Positions 15,073 through 24,478 of a stretch of DNA of 64,000 nt are shown in pieces; positions within the stretch are counted from its first letter, which is position 1, and the number at the start of each line of letters is the position of its first letter. Position numbers and translations under genes: made by a program. Source of the stretch: Cupriavidus necator A5-1 (GTDB lineage Bacteria > Pseudomonadota > Gammaproteobacteria > Burkholderiales > Burkholderiaceae); contig NZ_JQLI01000001.1 in the NCBI RefSeq assembly GCF_000744095.1, positions 3,596,001 through 3,660,000 of the forward strand, read 5' to 3'. The notes beneath the pieces are model-generated. The model ran no database searches. It was not told the origin of the DNA and saw nothing but the letters and a program-made list of their open reading frames with translations.

Positions 15073-16791
15073 TCACCGCCGCCGCACCCCCAGCCCCGCC
15101 ACCTCATCCAGCATCGCCATATCCACCGGCTGCGACAAATCCAGCGCCAGCGTATGCCGGTAATACGGACTGAGATCCAGCCCCACCCCCAACCCCAGCA
15201 CTTCGACGTCCCGCAACGCCGCATGCCGCGCCACCACCGCCTTCAGGTGGTTGTCGAGATAGCAGGCGTCATTGGCCTGCCCGGTGGCGGTATCCATCGG
15301 GCTGCCGTCGGACACCACCAGCAGGATGCGGCGCGCCTTGCCGGTGGCGTGCAGGCGCGTGCAGGCCCACTCAACGGCCTCCCCATCCACGCCTTCGCGG
15401 AACAGGTCGGCCTTGAGCAGTGCGGCGATGTCGGTACGGGCCCGGCGCCAGCTGCGCTGCGCATCCTTGAATACCATATGGCAGGTCTCGTTGAGCCGGC
15501 CCGGATGCGCCGGCCCGCCGCGCGCCAGCCAGTCGGCGCGGGCGCGGCCGCCGTTCCAGGCGTTGGTGGTGAAGCCGAGCACCTCGGTGGCGACGCCGGC
15601 CTGGTCGAGCGCGCGGGTGAGCATGTCGATCAGCAGGGTCAGCGGTTCGGCCTGCGCCTTCATCGAGCCGGAGCAGTCGATCAGGAAGCCCACCACGCAA
15701 TCGGCATGCGCCTTGTGCGCTTCGCGGCGGAAGAGCCGGCGCTCGGCGGGCGAGCTGACCAGTTGCGCCAGGCGGCGGCCGTCGATGCGGCCGCTTTCCT
15801 CGCCGAAGGACGAGCCGTCCACGCGCGGTTGCGCCAGCGCCGCGCGCAGCCGGCGCGCGAGTCGTGCGATGTTGACGCCGGCGCGGGCGATGCGGGCGTC
15901 GAGCCGCGTGCGGTACTCGTCCAGCAGCGCGCGCCGCACCAGCGTGGCGGCGCGCACCTCGCGGTCGTAGCGCGTGGTGAAGACGCGGTAGCCGTCGGTG
16001 GCCTCGGCCAGTACGCGGCTGTGGCCGCTGTCGGCGAGGGCGAAGTCTTCCGCGGGCGGTTCGTCGAAATCGAGCCACAGCGCAAACCCGGCGCGCGCGG
16101 CCGAGGCGGCGCTGTCATCGTCCTCGCCTGCGCGCGGCGCTTCGGTGCGGACCATGTCCGCCACCGCTCGGGCGAATGCCAGCGCGTGCACGGCGAACGC
16201 TGCCTGGTCATGGCGATGCGCGCGCAGCCCGGCCAGCGATGTGCCCAGCACGGGCACGATGTTGGCGCGCGTGGCTTCGATCAGGTCTTCGGTCTCTTCC
16301 AGCACTGGCTCGCCGGTCAGTCGCGACCATGCGACTTGCGCTACGGTGTAAAGCAGGATGCCGAGATGCCCTTCAGTCAGGCCGGAACGATGGAACGCCC
16401 GCGACCACGCCATGAAGCGATGGCGCAGGTTGGCCGCGACGCCCGCCATGCCGCGCGGCAAGCGCGTCTCGCAACGCAGCTGCTCGAGCAGTTCAAATAC
16501 CAGGCGCTCGACCGGATCGGCGGGGCATAGCCGGCGATGCAGCGCGGCATCGGAATGCGCCTGGCGCAGCGCAGCGCCGTCAGCGGCGCCGCGCAGGCAC
16601 GTGGCAGTATCGGTTTCCGGATCGGTACGCAGGTGCGGCGCATGCTGCGGCACCGGGCGCATCGCGCGCCAAAGCTGCCCGTCGCGGAAGTGCAGCGCAG
16701 CGTCGCCCGTCAGCGCGCGCACGGCGGCGCCGGACAGTTCATCCTGCCGCTGGCGCCGGCGCAATTGCTGCGCGGCCGCGGCGGCGCTCAT
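15073..16791 (-). CDS. cobT: CobT-like VWA-domain subunit of aerobic cobaltochelatase
   Basis: 572 residues from ATG 16791, which overlaps the CobS stop by 4 bp (ATGA). The C-terminal third is a von Willebrand A domain with the metal-ion site GFLIDCSGSMKAQ and the later VVSDGSPMDTATG. The N-terminal part is acidic and arginine-rich. CobT pairs with CobS as the AAA/VWA motor that drives cobalt insertion by CobN in aerobic B12 synthesis. No CobN or other cobalamin gene lies in this window, so the chelatase role is inferred from family; such pairs can serve other metalloenzymes. The 3' end lies about 30 bp from the abiEi operator. Confidence 0.85.
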   Translation of the reverse strand: MSAAAAAQQLRRRQRQDELSGAAVRALTGDAALHFRDGQLWRAMRPVPQHAPHLRTDPETDTATCLRGAADGAALRQAHSDAALHRRLCPADPVERLVFELLEQLRCETRLPRGMAGVAANLRHRFMAWSRAFHRSGLTEGHLGILLYTVAQVAWSRLTGEPVLEETEDLIEATRANIVPVLGTSLAGLRAHRHDQAAFAVHALAFARAVADMVRTEAPRAGEDDDSAASAARAGFALWLDFDEPPAEDFALADSGHSRVLAEATDGYRVFTTRYDREVRAATLVRRALLDEYRTRLDARIARAGVNIARLARRLRAALAQPRVDGSSFGEESGRIDGRRLAQLVSSPAERRLFRREAHKAHADCVVGFLIDCSGSMKAQAEPLTLLIDMLTRALDQAGVATEVLGFTTNAWNGGRARADWLARGGPAHPGRLNETCHMVFKDAQRSWRRARTDIAALLKADLFREGVDGEAVEWACTRLHATGKARRILLVVSDGSPMDTATGQANDACYLDNHLKAVVARHAALRDVEVLGLGVGLDLSPYYRHTLALDLSQPVDMAMLDEVAGLGVRRR

Positions 16792-17804
16792 CGCACGGAC
16801 TCCGACTCGGCGGACGCGCCGGCGGCTTCGCCGGGCAGATGCCCGAAGCAACGCTGGTAGTACTCCGCCACCACCGGCCGCTCGGCTTCATCGCACTTGT
16901 TCAGGAAGGTCAGGCGGAACGCCAGCGCGGGATCGTGGAAGATCTGGCAGTTCTCGGCCCAGCTGATCACCGTGCGCGGCGACATCAGCGCCGACACGTC
17001 GCCCGCCGCAAACCCGCGGCGCGTCAGCCCCGCCAGCGCCACCATCGCATCGACCAGCGCGCGGCCGGCGTCATTGTCGAGCTCGGGCACGCGCGCCAGC
17101 ACGATGCCGGCTTCCTCGTCATGCGGCAGGTAGTCCAGCGTGGCCACCACGTTCCAGCGGTCGATCTGCGCGTGGTTGAGAAGCTGTGTGCCGTGGTAGA
17201 GCCCGTTGGTGTTGCCCAGCCCCACGGTATTGGAGGTGGCAAACAACCGGAAAGAAGGGTGCGGCCGGATCACGCGGTTCTGGTCGAGCAGCGTGAACTT
17301 GCCGTCGCGCTCCAGAATGCGCTGGATCACGAACATCACATCGGGGCGGCCCGCGTCGTACTCGTCGAAGATCAGCGCCACCGGCCGCTGCAACGCCCAC
17401 GGCACGATGCCTTCCTGGAACTCGGTCACCTGGCGCCCGTCACGGACCACGATGGCATCCTTGCCGACCAGGTCGAGCCGGCTGATATGCCCGTCGAGGT
17501 TGACGCGCACGCACGGCCAGTTCAGCCGCGCGGCCACCTGCTCGATATGGGTCGATTTGCCGCTGCCGTGCAGCCCCTGCACCATCACGCGCCGGTCGCG
17601 CATAAAACCGGACAGGATCGCCAGCGTCACCTCGGGCTGGAAGCGGTAGGCCGGATCGATCTCCGGCACGTGGTCGTCGCGCTGGCTGAAGGCCGGCACC
17701 ATCAGGCCGGAATCGATGCCGAACACGCTGCGCACCGGAATCATCCGGTCCGGCTTGCCAAACTGGTCTTGCGTCACCTGTTGCTCCTCGTTGCTTGTCG
17801 CCAT
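16788..17804 (-). CDS. cobS: CobS-like AAA+ ATPase subunit of cobaltochelatase
   Basis: 338 residues from ATG 17804 (MATSNEEQQVTQDQ). Walker A is VQGLHGSGKST (about residues 76-85); Walker B is ALIFDEYD; sensor region is RLFATSNTVGLG. The N-terminal CobS motif VRSVFGIDSGLMVPAF is present. The length is normal for CobS. It is followed with a 4-bp overlap by cobT and preceded 47 bp away by an iclR-type gene on the same strand, so all three may be one transcript. Confidence 0.9.
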   Translation of the reverse strand: MATSNEEQQVTQDQFGKPDRMIPVRSVFGIDSGLMVPAFSQRDDHVPEIDPAYRFQPEVTLAILSGFMRDRRVMVQGLHGSGKSTHIEQVAARLNWPCVRVNLDGHISRLDLVGKDAIVVRDGRQVTEFQEGIVPWALQRPVALIFDEYDAGRPDVMFVIQRILERDGKFTLLDQNRVIRPHPSFRLFATSNTVGLGNTNGLYHGTQLLNHAQIDRWNVVATLDYLPHDEEAGIVLARVPELDNDAGRALVDAMVALAGLTRRGFAAGDVSALMSPRTVISWAENCQIFHDPALAFRLTFLNKCDEAERPVVAEYYQRCFGHLPGEAAGASAESESVR

Positions 17805-17851
17805 GCCTGCGCAGTGCGACCAGCGGAGCAAACCGCGTGACGCCGTGCGCG

Positions 17852-18682
17852 CTATTCGTCCTCTTCCGCGCCGCCGTGCCAGGCGCTGGCACTGTCGGCC
17901 TCGATCGCCGCCAGCGCACCGGCTGCGCGCTGCAGCGCGGGCAGCAACTGCAATACCTTGTCGCGCGCCACCCGCATCACCGGGGCCTGCAGCGCCAGCC
18001 CCAGGTTGGATTTGCCGCCGTCCGCGGCCGGCACCAGCACGCCGATGCAGAGCAGCCCGGGCAGAAACTCCTCATCGTCCATCGCGTAGCCGTCGCGCTT
18101 CACGCGCTCCAGTTCGGCTTCCAGCTGCGCGTGGTCGGTCAGCGTGTTCTGCGTGTAGCGCTCCAGCTCCACGTGCCCCAGCAGCCGCTGCCGCTGCGCC
18201 GGCGCCAGTTGCGCCAGGAACAGCTTGCCGGTGGCCGAGCAATGCGCCGGCACGCGCGAGCCCGGGTGCAGGTAGAAGCGCAGCGGCGCCGCCGTCTCCA
18301 CGCGATCCAGGTACAGCACTTCGCCACCCGAGAACGCGGTCAGGTTGCAGCTCTCGCCGACCTCTTCCACCAGCCGCCGCAGCACCATGTGGCGCGCGCC
18401 GTGCGAGGTGCTGTTGAGCAACAGGTTCTCCGCCAGCCGGCGCAGCCGCAGGCCGGTGCCGTATTGCCTGCCGTCGCCGTTGCGCTGGATCAGGCCCGCG
18501 GCCTCGAGCTGCTGCAGCATGCGGTGCAGCGTGGGCTTGGGCAGGCCGGTCTCTTCCACCAGCGCCTGCAGGTTGAAGGCCTGGTCCTTCTCGGCGATGA
18601 CTTCGAGCAGCCCGAACAGCCGCAGTGCCGGCGTGTCTCCGTCAGGCTTGGCGTCACTTTTGGTGAGGCGCATATCGTTCAT
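17852..18682 (-). CDS. IclR-family transcriptional regulator
   Basis: 276 residues from ATG 18682, chosen because TGGAG lies 6 bases before it; an ATG at 18697 is also possible. The winged helix is LPKPTLHRMLQQLEAAGLIQRNGDGRQ-type (residues ~45-75). The effector domain has VPAHCSATGKLFLAQL and a typical IclR C-terminal sequence. It is divergent from the GABA-type permease at 19028, with two similar boxes in the intergenic region, so it probably controls that permease. It could equally control the cobS/cobT genes behind it. Confidence 0.9.
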   Translation of the reverse strand: MNDMRLTKSDAKPDGDTPALRLFGLLEVIAEKDQAFNLQALVEETGLPKPTLHRMLQQLEAAGLIQRNGDGRQYGTGLRLRRLAENLLLNSTSHGARHMVLRRLVEEVGESCNLTAFSGGEVLYLDRVETAAPLRFYLHPGSRVPAHCSATGKLFLAQLAPAQRQRLLGHVELERYTQNTLTDHAQLEAELERVKRDGYAMDDEEFLPGLLCIGVLVPAADGGKSNLGLALQAPVMRVARDKVLQLLPALQRAAGALAAIEADSASAWHGGAEEDE

Positions 18683-18737
18683 GCCTGGCTCCATCATAGG
18701 TAAGTTTCATTTTCAGAGTCAAATCATATCAATTATC

Positions 18738-18813
18738 GAAACTTCTGGTTGACCTTCCGCCGTTGACGGCCTACATTCCAGCTAAACAACGATTTTTTGG
18801 AACTTCTGGTTCC
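18738..18813. promoter_or_regulatory. Repeated box in the iclR-permease intergenic region
   Basis: The sequence GAAACTTCTGGTTGACC (18738-18754) and the near-identical GGAACTTCTGGTTCC (18799-18813) are spaced 61 bp. The second is an inverted repeat GGAAC-TTCTG-GTTCC, the shape expected of an IclR operator. The remaining part of the 345-bp gap (18683-19027) shows no gene. Confidence 0.55.
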
Positions 18814-19027
18814 GATTTTTTAAGCGATCACCGGAGACAAGTCGACATGGACGGATAGGCGATCCGTTTCGGGATTGCGAACACTGAACCGACCACGGCC
18901 CCAGGCTGGCACAGGCTGGTATTTACCGCCCCGCCACCTATACAGAAGAGAAGCCGTGGCGCCTGCCCAAAACGCTGTACTGGCTGCAATGCAGTACCGG
19001 CAGCAAGCGCAGCACAGGAGACACAAC

Positions 19028-20464
19028 ATGATCCAACAACCCCAGTCCGGCAACGGGCTATCCCACGGCCTCAAGCAACGCCACATGACCATGATCGCCC
19101 TCGGCGGCGTGATCGGCGCTGGCCTCTTCGTCGGCAGCGGCGTCGTCATCAAGTCGGCCGGCCCGGCCGCGGTCCTTTCCTTCCTGATCACCGGCCTGCT
19201 CGTGGTGCTGGTGATGCGCATGCTGGGCGAGATGGCCTGTGCCATGCCCGGCGGCGGCTCCTTCTACGAATATGCGCGCGAAGCCTGGCGCGACCGCCCG
19301 GCGGTGGGCAACCTCGCCGGCTTCCTGACCGGCTGGATGTACTGGTATTTCTGGGTCATCGTGGTGGCACTCGAAGCCGTGGCCGGTGCCGACCTGGTGC
19401 GCTACTGGCTGCCCGACGTACCCAACTGGATCATCAGTCTGGTCTTGCTGGTGATGCTGACGCTGACCAACCTGGTCTCGGTCAAATCCTTCGGCGAGTT
19501 CGAGTTCTGGTTCGCGTCGATCAAGGTCGCCGCGATCATGGTGTTCCTGTTCGTCGCGGGCGTCTATGTACTGGGCCTGACCCCGGGCGCGCATGGCATG
19601 CAGGTGGCCAACCTGACCGCCAACGGCGGCTTCATGCCCCACGGCATCGTGCCGGTGCTGACCGGCGCGGTCGCGGCCACGGGCTTCTACTTCGGCGCCG
19701 AGATCGTCACCATCGCCGCCGCCGAGACCGCCGAGCCGCAGAAGGCCGTGGCCAAGGCCACCAACTCGGTGATCACGCGCGTCCTGGTGTTCTATGTCGG
19801 CTCGATCCTGCTAGTGGTGTGCCTGGTACCGTGGAATTCCACCAGCATTGCCACGCCGTACGTCAGCGCGCTGAACGTGATGGGCGTACCGGCCGCCGCG
19901 CAGATCATGAACGCAATCGTGCTGACCGCGGTGCTGTCGGCGCTCAACTCGGGCCTGTACGCCTCGTCGCGCATGCTGTTCGCGCTGACCCGCCGCGGTG
20001 ACGCGCCCAAGTCGCTGGCACACGTGAGCCGCAACGGCGTGCCGACGCGCGCCATCCTGATGGCCACGCTGTTCGGCTACGGTGCGGTGGTGATGTCCTA
20101 TGTCTCGCCCGATACGGTGTTCGCCTTCCTGGTCAACTCGTACGGCACCGTCGCGATCTTCGTCTACATCCTGATCGCGATCGCGCAGCTGCGCCTGCGC
20201 GCCCGCCTGGAGCGCGAAGCCCCGGACCGGCTGCGCGTGCGGATGTGGTGCTATCCGTATCTCACCTACGTGGCGATCGTCGGCATGCTGGGCATCGTGA
20301 TCGCGATGGCCTTCATCCCCGACCAGCGCACGCCGCTCGCCCTGGGCGTGGTCAGCCTGGCGATCCTGCTGGTGGCGTACGCGGCGCGGCAACTGTTTCG
20401 TCGTGGCGTGGATCCGGTAGTGTCGCTCGCAGAGATGCCCCGACCGGACCTGCATGAGTATTGA
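19028..20464 (+). CDS. Amino acid permease, GABA-permease (GabP) type
   Basis: 478 residues of the APC superfamily with twelve predicted transmembrane helices. The first helix has the conserved HMTMIALGGVIGAGLFVGSG, followed by GPAAVLSFLITGLLVVLVMRMLGEMA, and the ESYA-like FYEYAREAWRD. The start ATG 19028 has AGGAG 7 bases upstream; a longer upstream reading is rejected. GabP imports GABA and similar omega-amino acids with protons across the inner membrane. A MocR/GabR-like regulator and a gamma-glutamylputrescine-oxidase-like enzyme follow, which fits a putrescine/GABA role. Confidence 0.88.
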   Translation: MIQQPQSGNGLSHGLKQRHMTMIALGGVIGAGLFVGSGVVIKSAGPAAVLSFLITGLLVVLVMRMLGEMACAMPGGGSFYEYAREAWRDRPAVGNLAGFLTGWMYWYFWVIVVALEAVAGADLVRYWLPDVPNWIISLVLLVMLTLTNLVSVKSFGEFEFWFASIKVAAIMVFLFVAGVYVLGLTPGAHGMQVANLTANGGFMPHGIVPVLTGAVAATGFYFGAEIVTIAAAETAEPQKAVAKATNSVITRVLVFYVGSILLVVCLVPWNSTSIATPYVSALNVMGVPAAAQIMNAIVLTAVLSALNSGLYASSRMLFALTRRGDAPKSLAHVSRNGVPTRAILMATLFGYGAVVMSYVSPDTVFAFLVNSYGTVAIFVYILIAIAQLRLRARLEREAPDRLRVRMWCYPYLTYVAIVGMLGIVIAMAFIPDQRTPLALGVVSLAILLVAYAARQLFRRGVDPVVSLAEMPRPDLHEY

Positions 20465-20525
20465 TGACTGACGTGGCGCGCCGGTGCGGTATGCTGGCGC
20501 GCTTCGCCGTGTTGCCTGCCGCCCC

Positions 20526-22079
20526 ATGAGCCTCAAGTCCCCCACCACGATGTGGTTCCAGCTGTTCCAGCAGCACGCGCTGTCGGGCCTGAGCCTGCAA
20601 GGCAAGATCCGCCAGATGCTGGTCTCGGCCATCCTCGACGAGCAACTGCCGCAGGGCGAGCCGCTGCCTAGCAGCCGCGAACTGTCGGCGCAGCTGCGCG
20701 TGGCGCGCAATACGGTGGTGCTGGCCTACCAGCAGTTGGTCGATGAGGGTTACCTGGTGGCGCGTGAGCGCAGCGGCTACTTCGTCAACCCGGAGATCCT
20801 CGGCACGCGCGTGAGCGGCGTGGCCTCGCTGCGCGGCGAGCCGGTGCCCGCGCGTGCGGGCGAACCCGACTGGGAGCGGCGCTTCGTGTTCCGCCCCACG
20901 CAGCAGCGCAATATCGTCAAGCGCGCCAACTGGCGCGACTACCCCTACCCCTTCCTCTACGGCCAGTACGACCCCGTGCTGTTCCCCACCGCCGACTGGC
21001 GCGAATGCTGCCTGAAGGCGCTCAGCGTGCTCGACATCCACGACTGGGCCCAGGACATGATCCTGCGCGACGACGAATCGCTGGTGCAGCAGATCCGCAC
21101 GCGCGTGCTGCCACGCCGCGGTGTGTGGGCCGGCACCGACGAGATCGTGGTGACGGTGGGTGCGCAGCAGGCGCTGTACCTGCTGGCCGACCTGCTGGTC
21201 AGCCCCGACACGCCGGTCGGCATCGAAGACCCCGGCTATCCCGATGCGCGCAATATCTTCGGCTCGCACACCTCGCTGCTGGTGCCGCTGCCGGTCGACA
21301 GCGACGGCCTGGTGATGTCCGACGCGCAGCGCACGTGCGACTACGTCTACGTGACCCCAGGCCACCAGTGCCCCACCACGGTCACCATGCCGCTGGCGCG
21401 ACGCCTGGCGCTGCTGCGCCAGGCCGAGGACGCGGACTTCGTGCTGATCGAGGATGACTACGAAAGCGAGAGCCGCTTCGAAGGCGATCCCACCCCCACG
21501 CTCAAGAGCCTGGACCGCAGCAACCGCGTGATCTACGTCGGCAGCCTGTCCAAGAGCCTGGCGCCGGGGCTGCGCATCGGCTATATCGTCGGGCCGGCAG
21601 CGCTGATCGCCGAGCTGCGCGGCGCGCGCCGGCTGATGCTGCGGCACCCGTCGGCGTATATCCAGCGCGCGTTCTCGCTGTTCCTGTCGCTCGGCCACTA
21701 TGACGCGCACCTGCGCCGGCTGTCGGCGGCGCACCGCGAGCGCGCCGATGCGGTGCTGGCGGCGCTGGCCACGCATATGCCCGACTTCCGACCCGTGCCG
21801 ATCGCCGGTGGCGCTTCTTGCTGGATCGAAGGCCCGCCGTGGCTCGATGCCGATGCGCTGGCGCGACTGGCGGAGCTGCAGGGCGTGCTGATCGAGCCGG
21901 GCAGCGTCTTTTTCATGGCGGAGCCCGCGCCGCGCAATTGCTTCCGGCTGGGCTATTCGTCGATCTCGCTGGACCGCATCGAACCCGGCATCCGCGTGCT
22001 GGCGGGCGTGGCGCGTGAACTGCAAGCCACCGCCGGCAGCGCGCCTGCCGTCACTTCCCGGGCCCGTCCCGCGGCCTGA
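20526..22079 (+). CDS. MocR/GabR-like regulator (GntR helix-turn-helix plus aminotransferase domain)
   Basis: 517 residues. The N-terminal GntR winged helix has LPSSRELSAQLRVARNTVVLAYQQLVDEGYL (about residues 45-75). A fold-type I aminotransferase domain follows, with the PLP lysine in VGSLSKSLAPGLRIGY and DDYESESRFEG. MocR proteins sense PLP plus an amino compound and often activate their neighbours; GabR itself uses GABA. It lies 61 bp after the permease on the same strand and likely controls the cluster 19028-24074. Confidence 0.9.
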   Translation: MSLKSPTTMWFQLFQQHALSGLSLQGKIRQMLVSAILDEQLPQGEPLPSSRELSAQLRVARNTVVLAYQQLVDEGYLVARERSGYFVNPEILGTRVSGVASLRGEPVPARAGEPDWERRFVFRPTQQRNIVKRANWRDYPYPFLYGQYDPVLFPTADWRECCLKALSVLDIHDWAQDMILRDDESLVQQIRTRVLPRRGVWAGTDEIVVTVGAQQALYLLADLLVSPDTPVGIEDPGYPDARNIFGSHTSLLVPLPVDSDGLVMSDAQRTCDYVYVTPGHQCPTTVTMPLARRLALLRQAEDADFVLIEDDYESESRFEGDPTPTLKSLDRSNRVIYVGSLSKSLAPGLRIGYIVGPAALIAELRGARRLMLRHPSAYIQRAFSLFLSLGHYDAHLRRLSAAHRERADAVLAALATHMPDFRPVPIAGGASCWIEGPPWLDADALARLAELQGVLIEPGSVFFMAEPAPRNCFRLGYSSISLDRIEPGIRVLAGVARELQATAGSAPAVTSRARPAA

Positions 22080-22207
22080 ACACCGGCGGCGTCGCTGGCC
22101 CAAGCGATAATCCCGAACTGGCGCTACAGCGCGACGCCCGGCTTCCCTATCCTCGAGTCATGGCCGGTCCTGAACGGATCGGCAGACAACACTCAGGAGA
22201 CCAAGCC

Positions 22208-22615
22208 ATGTCCGACCAGAACCACAACGCCACCGGCATCGAACTGCTGCAGGCCTTCAACGACGCCTGGAACCGCCACGACATCGACGCGCTGATGGGC
22301 TTCATGGCCGATGACTGCGCCTTCCACGGCGTGGCCGGGGGCGAGCTGCTGGGCCGCAGCTTTATCGGCCGCGACGCGGTGCGCGAAGGCTTCCAGCTCG
22401 CGTGGCAGACCTTCCCGGACGCGCAATGGATCGATGGCGAGCACTTCGTCGCCGGCGACCGCGGCGTCAGCGAATCGACCTTCCGCGGCACCCGTACCGA
22501 CGGCGCGCGCATCGAGGCGCGCATGGTGGACGTCTTTACCTTCCGCGACGGCAAGATCGCGGTCAAGAACGCGTACCGCAAGGACCGTCCGCCCGTAGTG
22601 ACTCCCGCAGCCTGA
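22208..22615 (+). CDS. SnoaL-like (NTF2 superfamily) protein
   Basis: 135 residues with the SnoaL/NTF2-like pattern: the N-terminal helix ELLQAFNDAWNRHDIDALMGFMADDCAFHG, the mid-protein GREAV-like FIGRDAVREGFQLAW, and C-terminal strand VDVFTFRDGKIAVKNAYRK. Such proteins form small cone-shaped barrels and can be isomerases, hydrolases or ligand binders; this one cannot be assigned. The ATG follows a CAGGAG ribosome site. It stands 16 bp before the FAD-dependent oxidase gene and is probably in the same operon. Confidence 0.85.
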   Translation: MSDQNHNATGIELLQAFNDAWNRHDIDALMGFMADDCAFHGVAGGELLGRSFIGRDAVREGFQLAWQTFPDAQWIDGEHFVAGDRGVSESTFRGTRTDGARIEARMVDVFTFRDGKIAVKNAYRKDRPPVVTPAA

Positions 22616-22631
22616 GAACAGGAGACGCGCC

Positions 22632-24074
22632 ATGCAAGCCGTAGTTCCCCGCAATGTCCTGGCCGGCGAGCACTCGACCGCGCCCACCCGGCCGTACGAC
22701 CCCGCCTACGACCCGCTGCACACCCCCACCCCCGGACACGGGCGCGAATACGCGCCGACCTACTGGATCGGCACCGCCGGCGAGCCGCCCGCCGACGACG
22801 GCCCGATCACGCATGACATCGACGTCGATGTGGCGATCATCGGCTCGGGCTTCACCGGCCTGACCTGCGCCATCTTCCTGGCGCAGGAACACGGCATCAA
22901 GGCCACCGTGCTGGAAGCGAATCGCGTCAGCTGGGGCTGCAGCACGCGCAACGGCGGCCAGGCGCAATGCGCGTCGGGGCGGCTCAAGCGTTCGCAATGG
23001 ATCCAGCGCTACGGTCTCGATACCGCGCTGCGCCTGCATGAAGAGGTCTGCGCCGGCATGGAGACCTTCAAGGGCCTGATCAAGGACATCGACTGCGATC
23101 CGCAGCCGGGCGGCCACCTCTACATCGCGCACCGCGACAAGGTGATGCCGACGCTGGAAAAGGAAGCCAAGGTCCTGCGAGAGGTCTTCAATTACGACGC
23201 ACGCATCCTGGATGCCGATACCGTGCGGCGCGAATACGTCGACGACAAGGAAGCCGCCGGCGCCATGCACGAGCCTGAAGGCATCGGCATCCACGCCGGC
23301 AAGCTCGCCTTCGGCTACCTGCGGCGCGCGCGCGAGCTCGGTGCGAAGGTGCATCCGTCCAGCCCGGTGACCAGCTGGGAAACTCGCAACGGCGTGCATT
23401 ACCTGCGCACGCCCGGCGGCATCGTGCGCGCCCGCGCCGTGGGCGTGGCCACCGGCGGCTATACCTCGCAGACGCTGCACCGCGAACTCAAGAACCGGCT
23501 GTTCCCGATCCTGTCGAACTCGATCGTCACGCGCCCGCTCACCGCCGAGGAACGCGCCGCGTGCAACTTCCGCACGACCCAGGTCATTACCGATACGCGC
23601 ATCCTGCGCCACTACTACCGGCTGATGCCCGACGGCCGCCTGCAGATCGGCAGCCGCAGCGCCATCACCGGCAATGACGCGCCGCAGGAACAGTACAAGC
23701 AGAAGCTGATCGGGGATATGTATCGCAAATTCCCGGCGCTGCAGGGTATCCAGGTCGACTACTCGTGGTGGGGTTGGGTCGATGTCAGTCACGACATGAT
23801 GCCGCGCATTACCCAGCCGGATCCTGCGCACTCGATCTACTACGCGATGGGCTATGGCGGGAATGGCGTGATGTACTCCGCGCAGGCCGGCAAGCGGCTG
23901 GCGGCGTTGATTGCGGGCAAGGCGTCAGCGCTGCCGGAGTTGCCGATCTTTCGCTCGCCGCTGCCGTTTCCAAATGTGCGGGAGATGGTGGAGTCGCAGA
24001 TGTTTGCGCCGTTCCGGAGGATGGGGCAGCGGGTGCTTTATCACTGGTATCACTTGAAGGACGACGTGCTTTGA
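22632..24074 (+). CDS. FAD-dependent amine oxidase, gamma-glutamylputrescine oxidase-like
   Basis: 480 residues of the DAO family. The FAD-binding fold starts near residue 55 (VDVAIIGSGFTGLTCAIFL) and the second FAD segment includes CSTRNGGQAQCASG. The C-terminal part has GYGGNGVMYSAQAGKRLA. PuuB enzymes oxidise gamma-glutamylputrescine to the aldehyde with release of ammonia and H2O2. ACAGGAG precedes the ATG. Neighbouring permease and MocR regulator support polyamine or GABA catabolism, though glutamylation and aldehyde steps are not in this window. Confidence 0.85.
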   Translation: MQAVVPRNVLAGEHSTAPTRPYDPAYDPLHTPTPGHGREYAPTYWIGTAGEPPADDGPITHDIDVDVAIIGSGFTGLTCAIFLAQEHGIKATVLEANRVSWGCSTRNGGQAQCASGRLKRSQWIQRYGLDTALRLHEEVCAGMETFKGLIKDIDCDPQPGGHLYIAHRDKVMPTLEKEAKVLREVFNYDARILDADTVRREYVDDKEAAGAMHEPEGIGIHAGKLAFGYLRRARELGAKVHPSSPVTSWETRNGVHYLRTPGGIVRARAVGVATGGYTSQTLHRELKNRLFPILSNSIVTRPLTAEERAACNFRTTQVITDTRILRHYYRLMPDGRLQIGSRSAITGNDAPQEQYKQKLIGDMYRKFPALQGIQVDYSWWGWVDVSHDMMPRITQPDPAHSIYYAMGYGGNGVMYSAQAGKRLAALIAGKASALPELPIFRSPLPFPNVREMVESQMFAPFRRMGQRVLYHWYHLKDDVL

Positions 24075-24478
24075 GGAATGTGGTCGCGCGGATGCATTGA
24101 TGGCACGGGCTCCGCGCACTGCCGGCTTGCTAGCTTTCCTGCCTGCCATGGGGAACTACTGACGTAGCGGCTGGCTACAGCCGCTGTAGCTTCAAGCGCG
24201 CGCCAGGCAGTCGCCCAAGTCCACCTCCGACGACTGCCGCTGGCGAAATGCTCAGCCCCCAATCGTTATTCTCCGCCTCCTGCGGCGAAGTCAGACTTCC
24301 CCCACCAAGAACTCTTAGGCTTTCGGTTCCAAGCACACTGAGACACTGTTCTCACGCACCTTGGCAACCAGTCGACGTCTGTACGTTGAGCTTCTTCGTC
24401 TGGCCTCTGAGATTCTTCGGCCTGTACTTTGAGAGCCTTCCTGTTACATACCCCGTTTATCGCGACCAATATTGAGTA
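24075..24478. other. Intergenic stretch with no supported gene
   Basis: 404 bases between the oxidase gene and the nucleotidyltransferase remnant. The second half is AT-richer than the surroundings. Short frames exist but lack ribosome sites or recognisable motifs. It may be part of a transferred segment continuous with the remnant that follows. Confidence 0.4.

Noticed and set aside
18875..19027. N-terminal extension of the GABA-type permease
   Set aside because: No membrane or signal pattern, and the ATG at 19028 has AGGAG upstream and begins the standard APC N-terminus.
20352..22103. Long minus-strand open frame opposite the MocR-like gene
   Set aside because: It mirrors the plus-strand MocR gene with its clear helix-turn-helix and PLP motif; the mirror protein is rich in Arg, Gly, His and Gln and has no motif.
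24248..24475. 75-codon plus-strand frame ahead of the nucleotidyltransferase remnant
   Set aside because: No ribosome site, no motif, and Ser/Leu-rich low-information composition.
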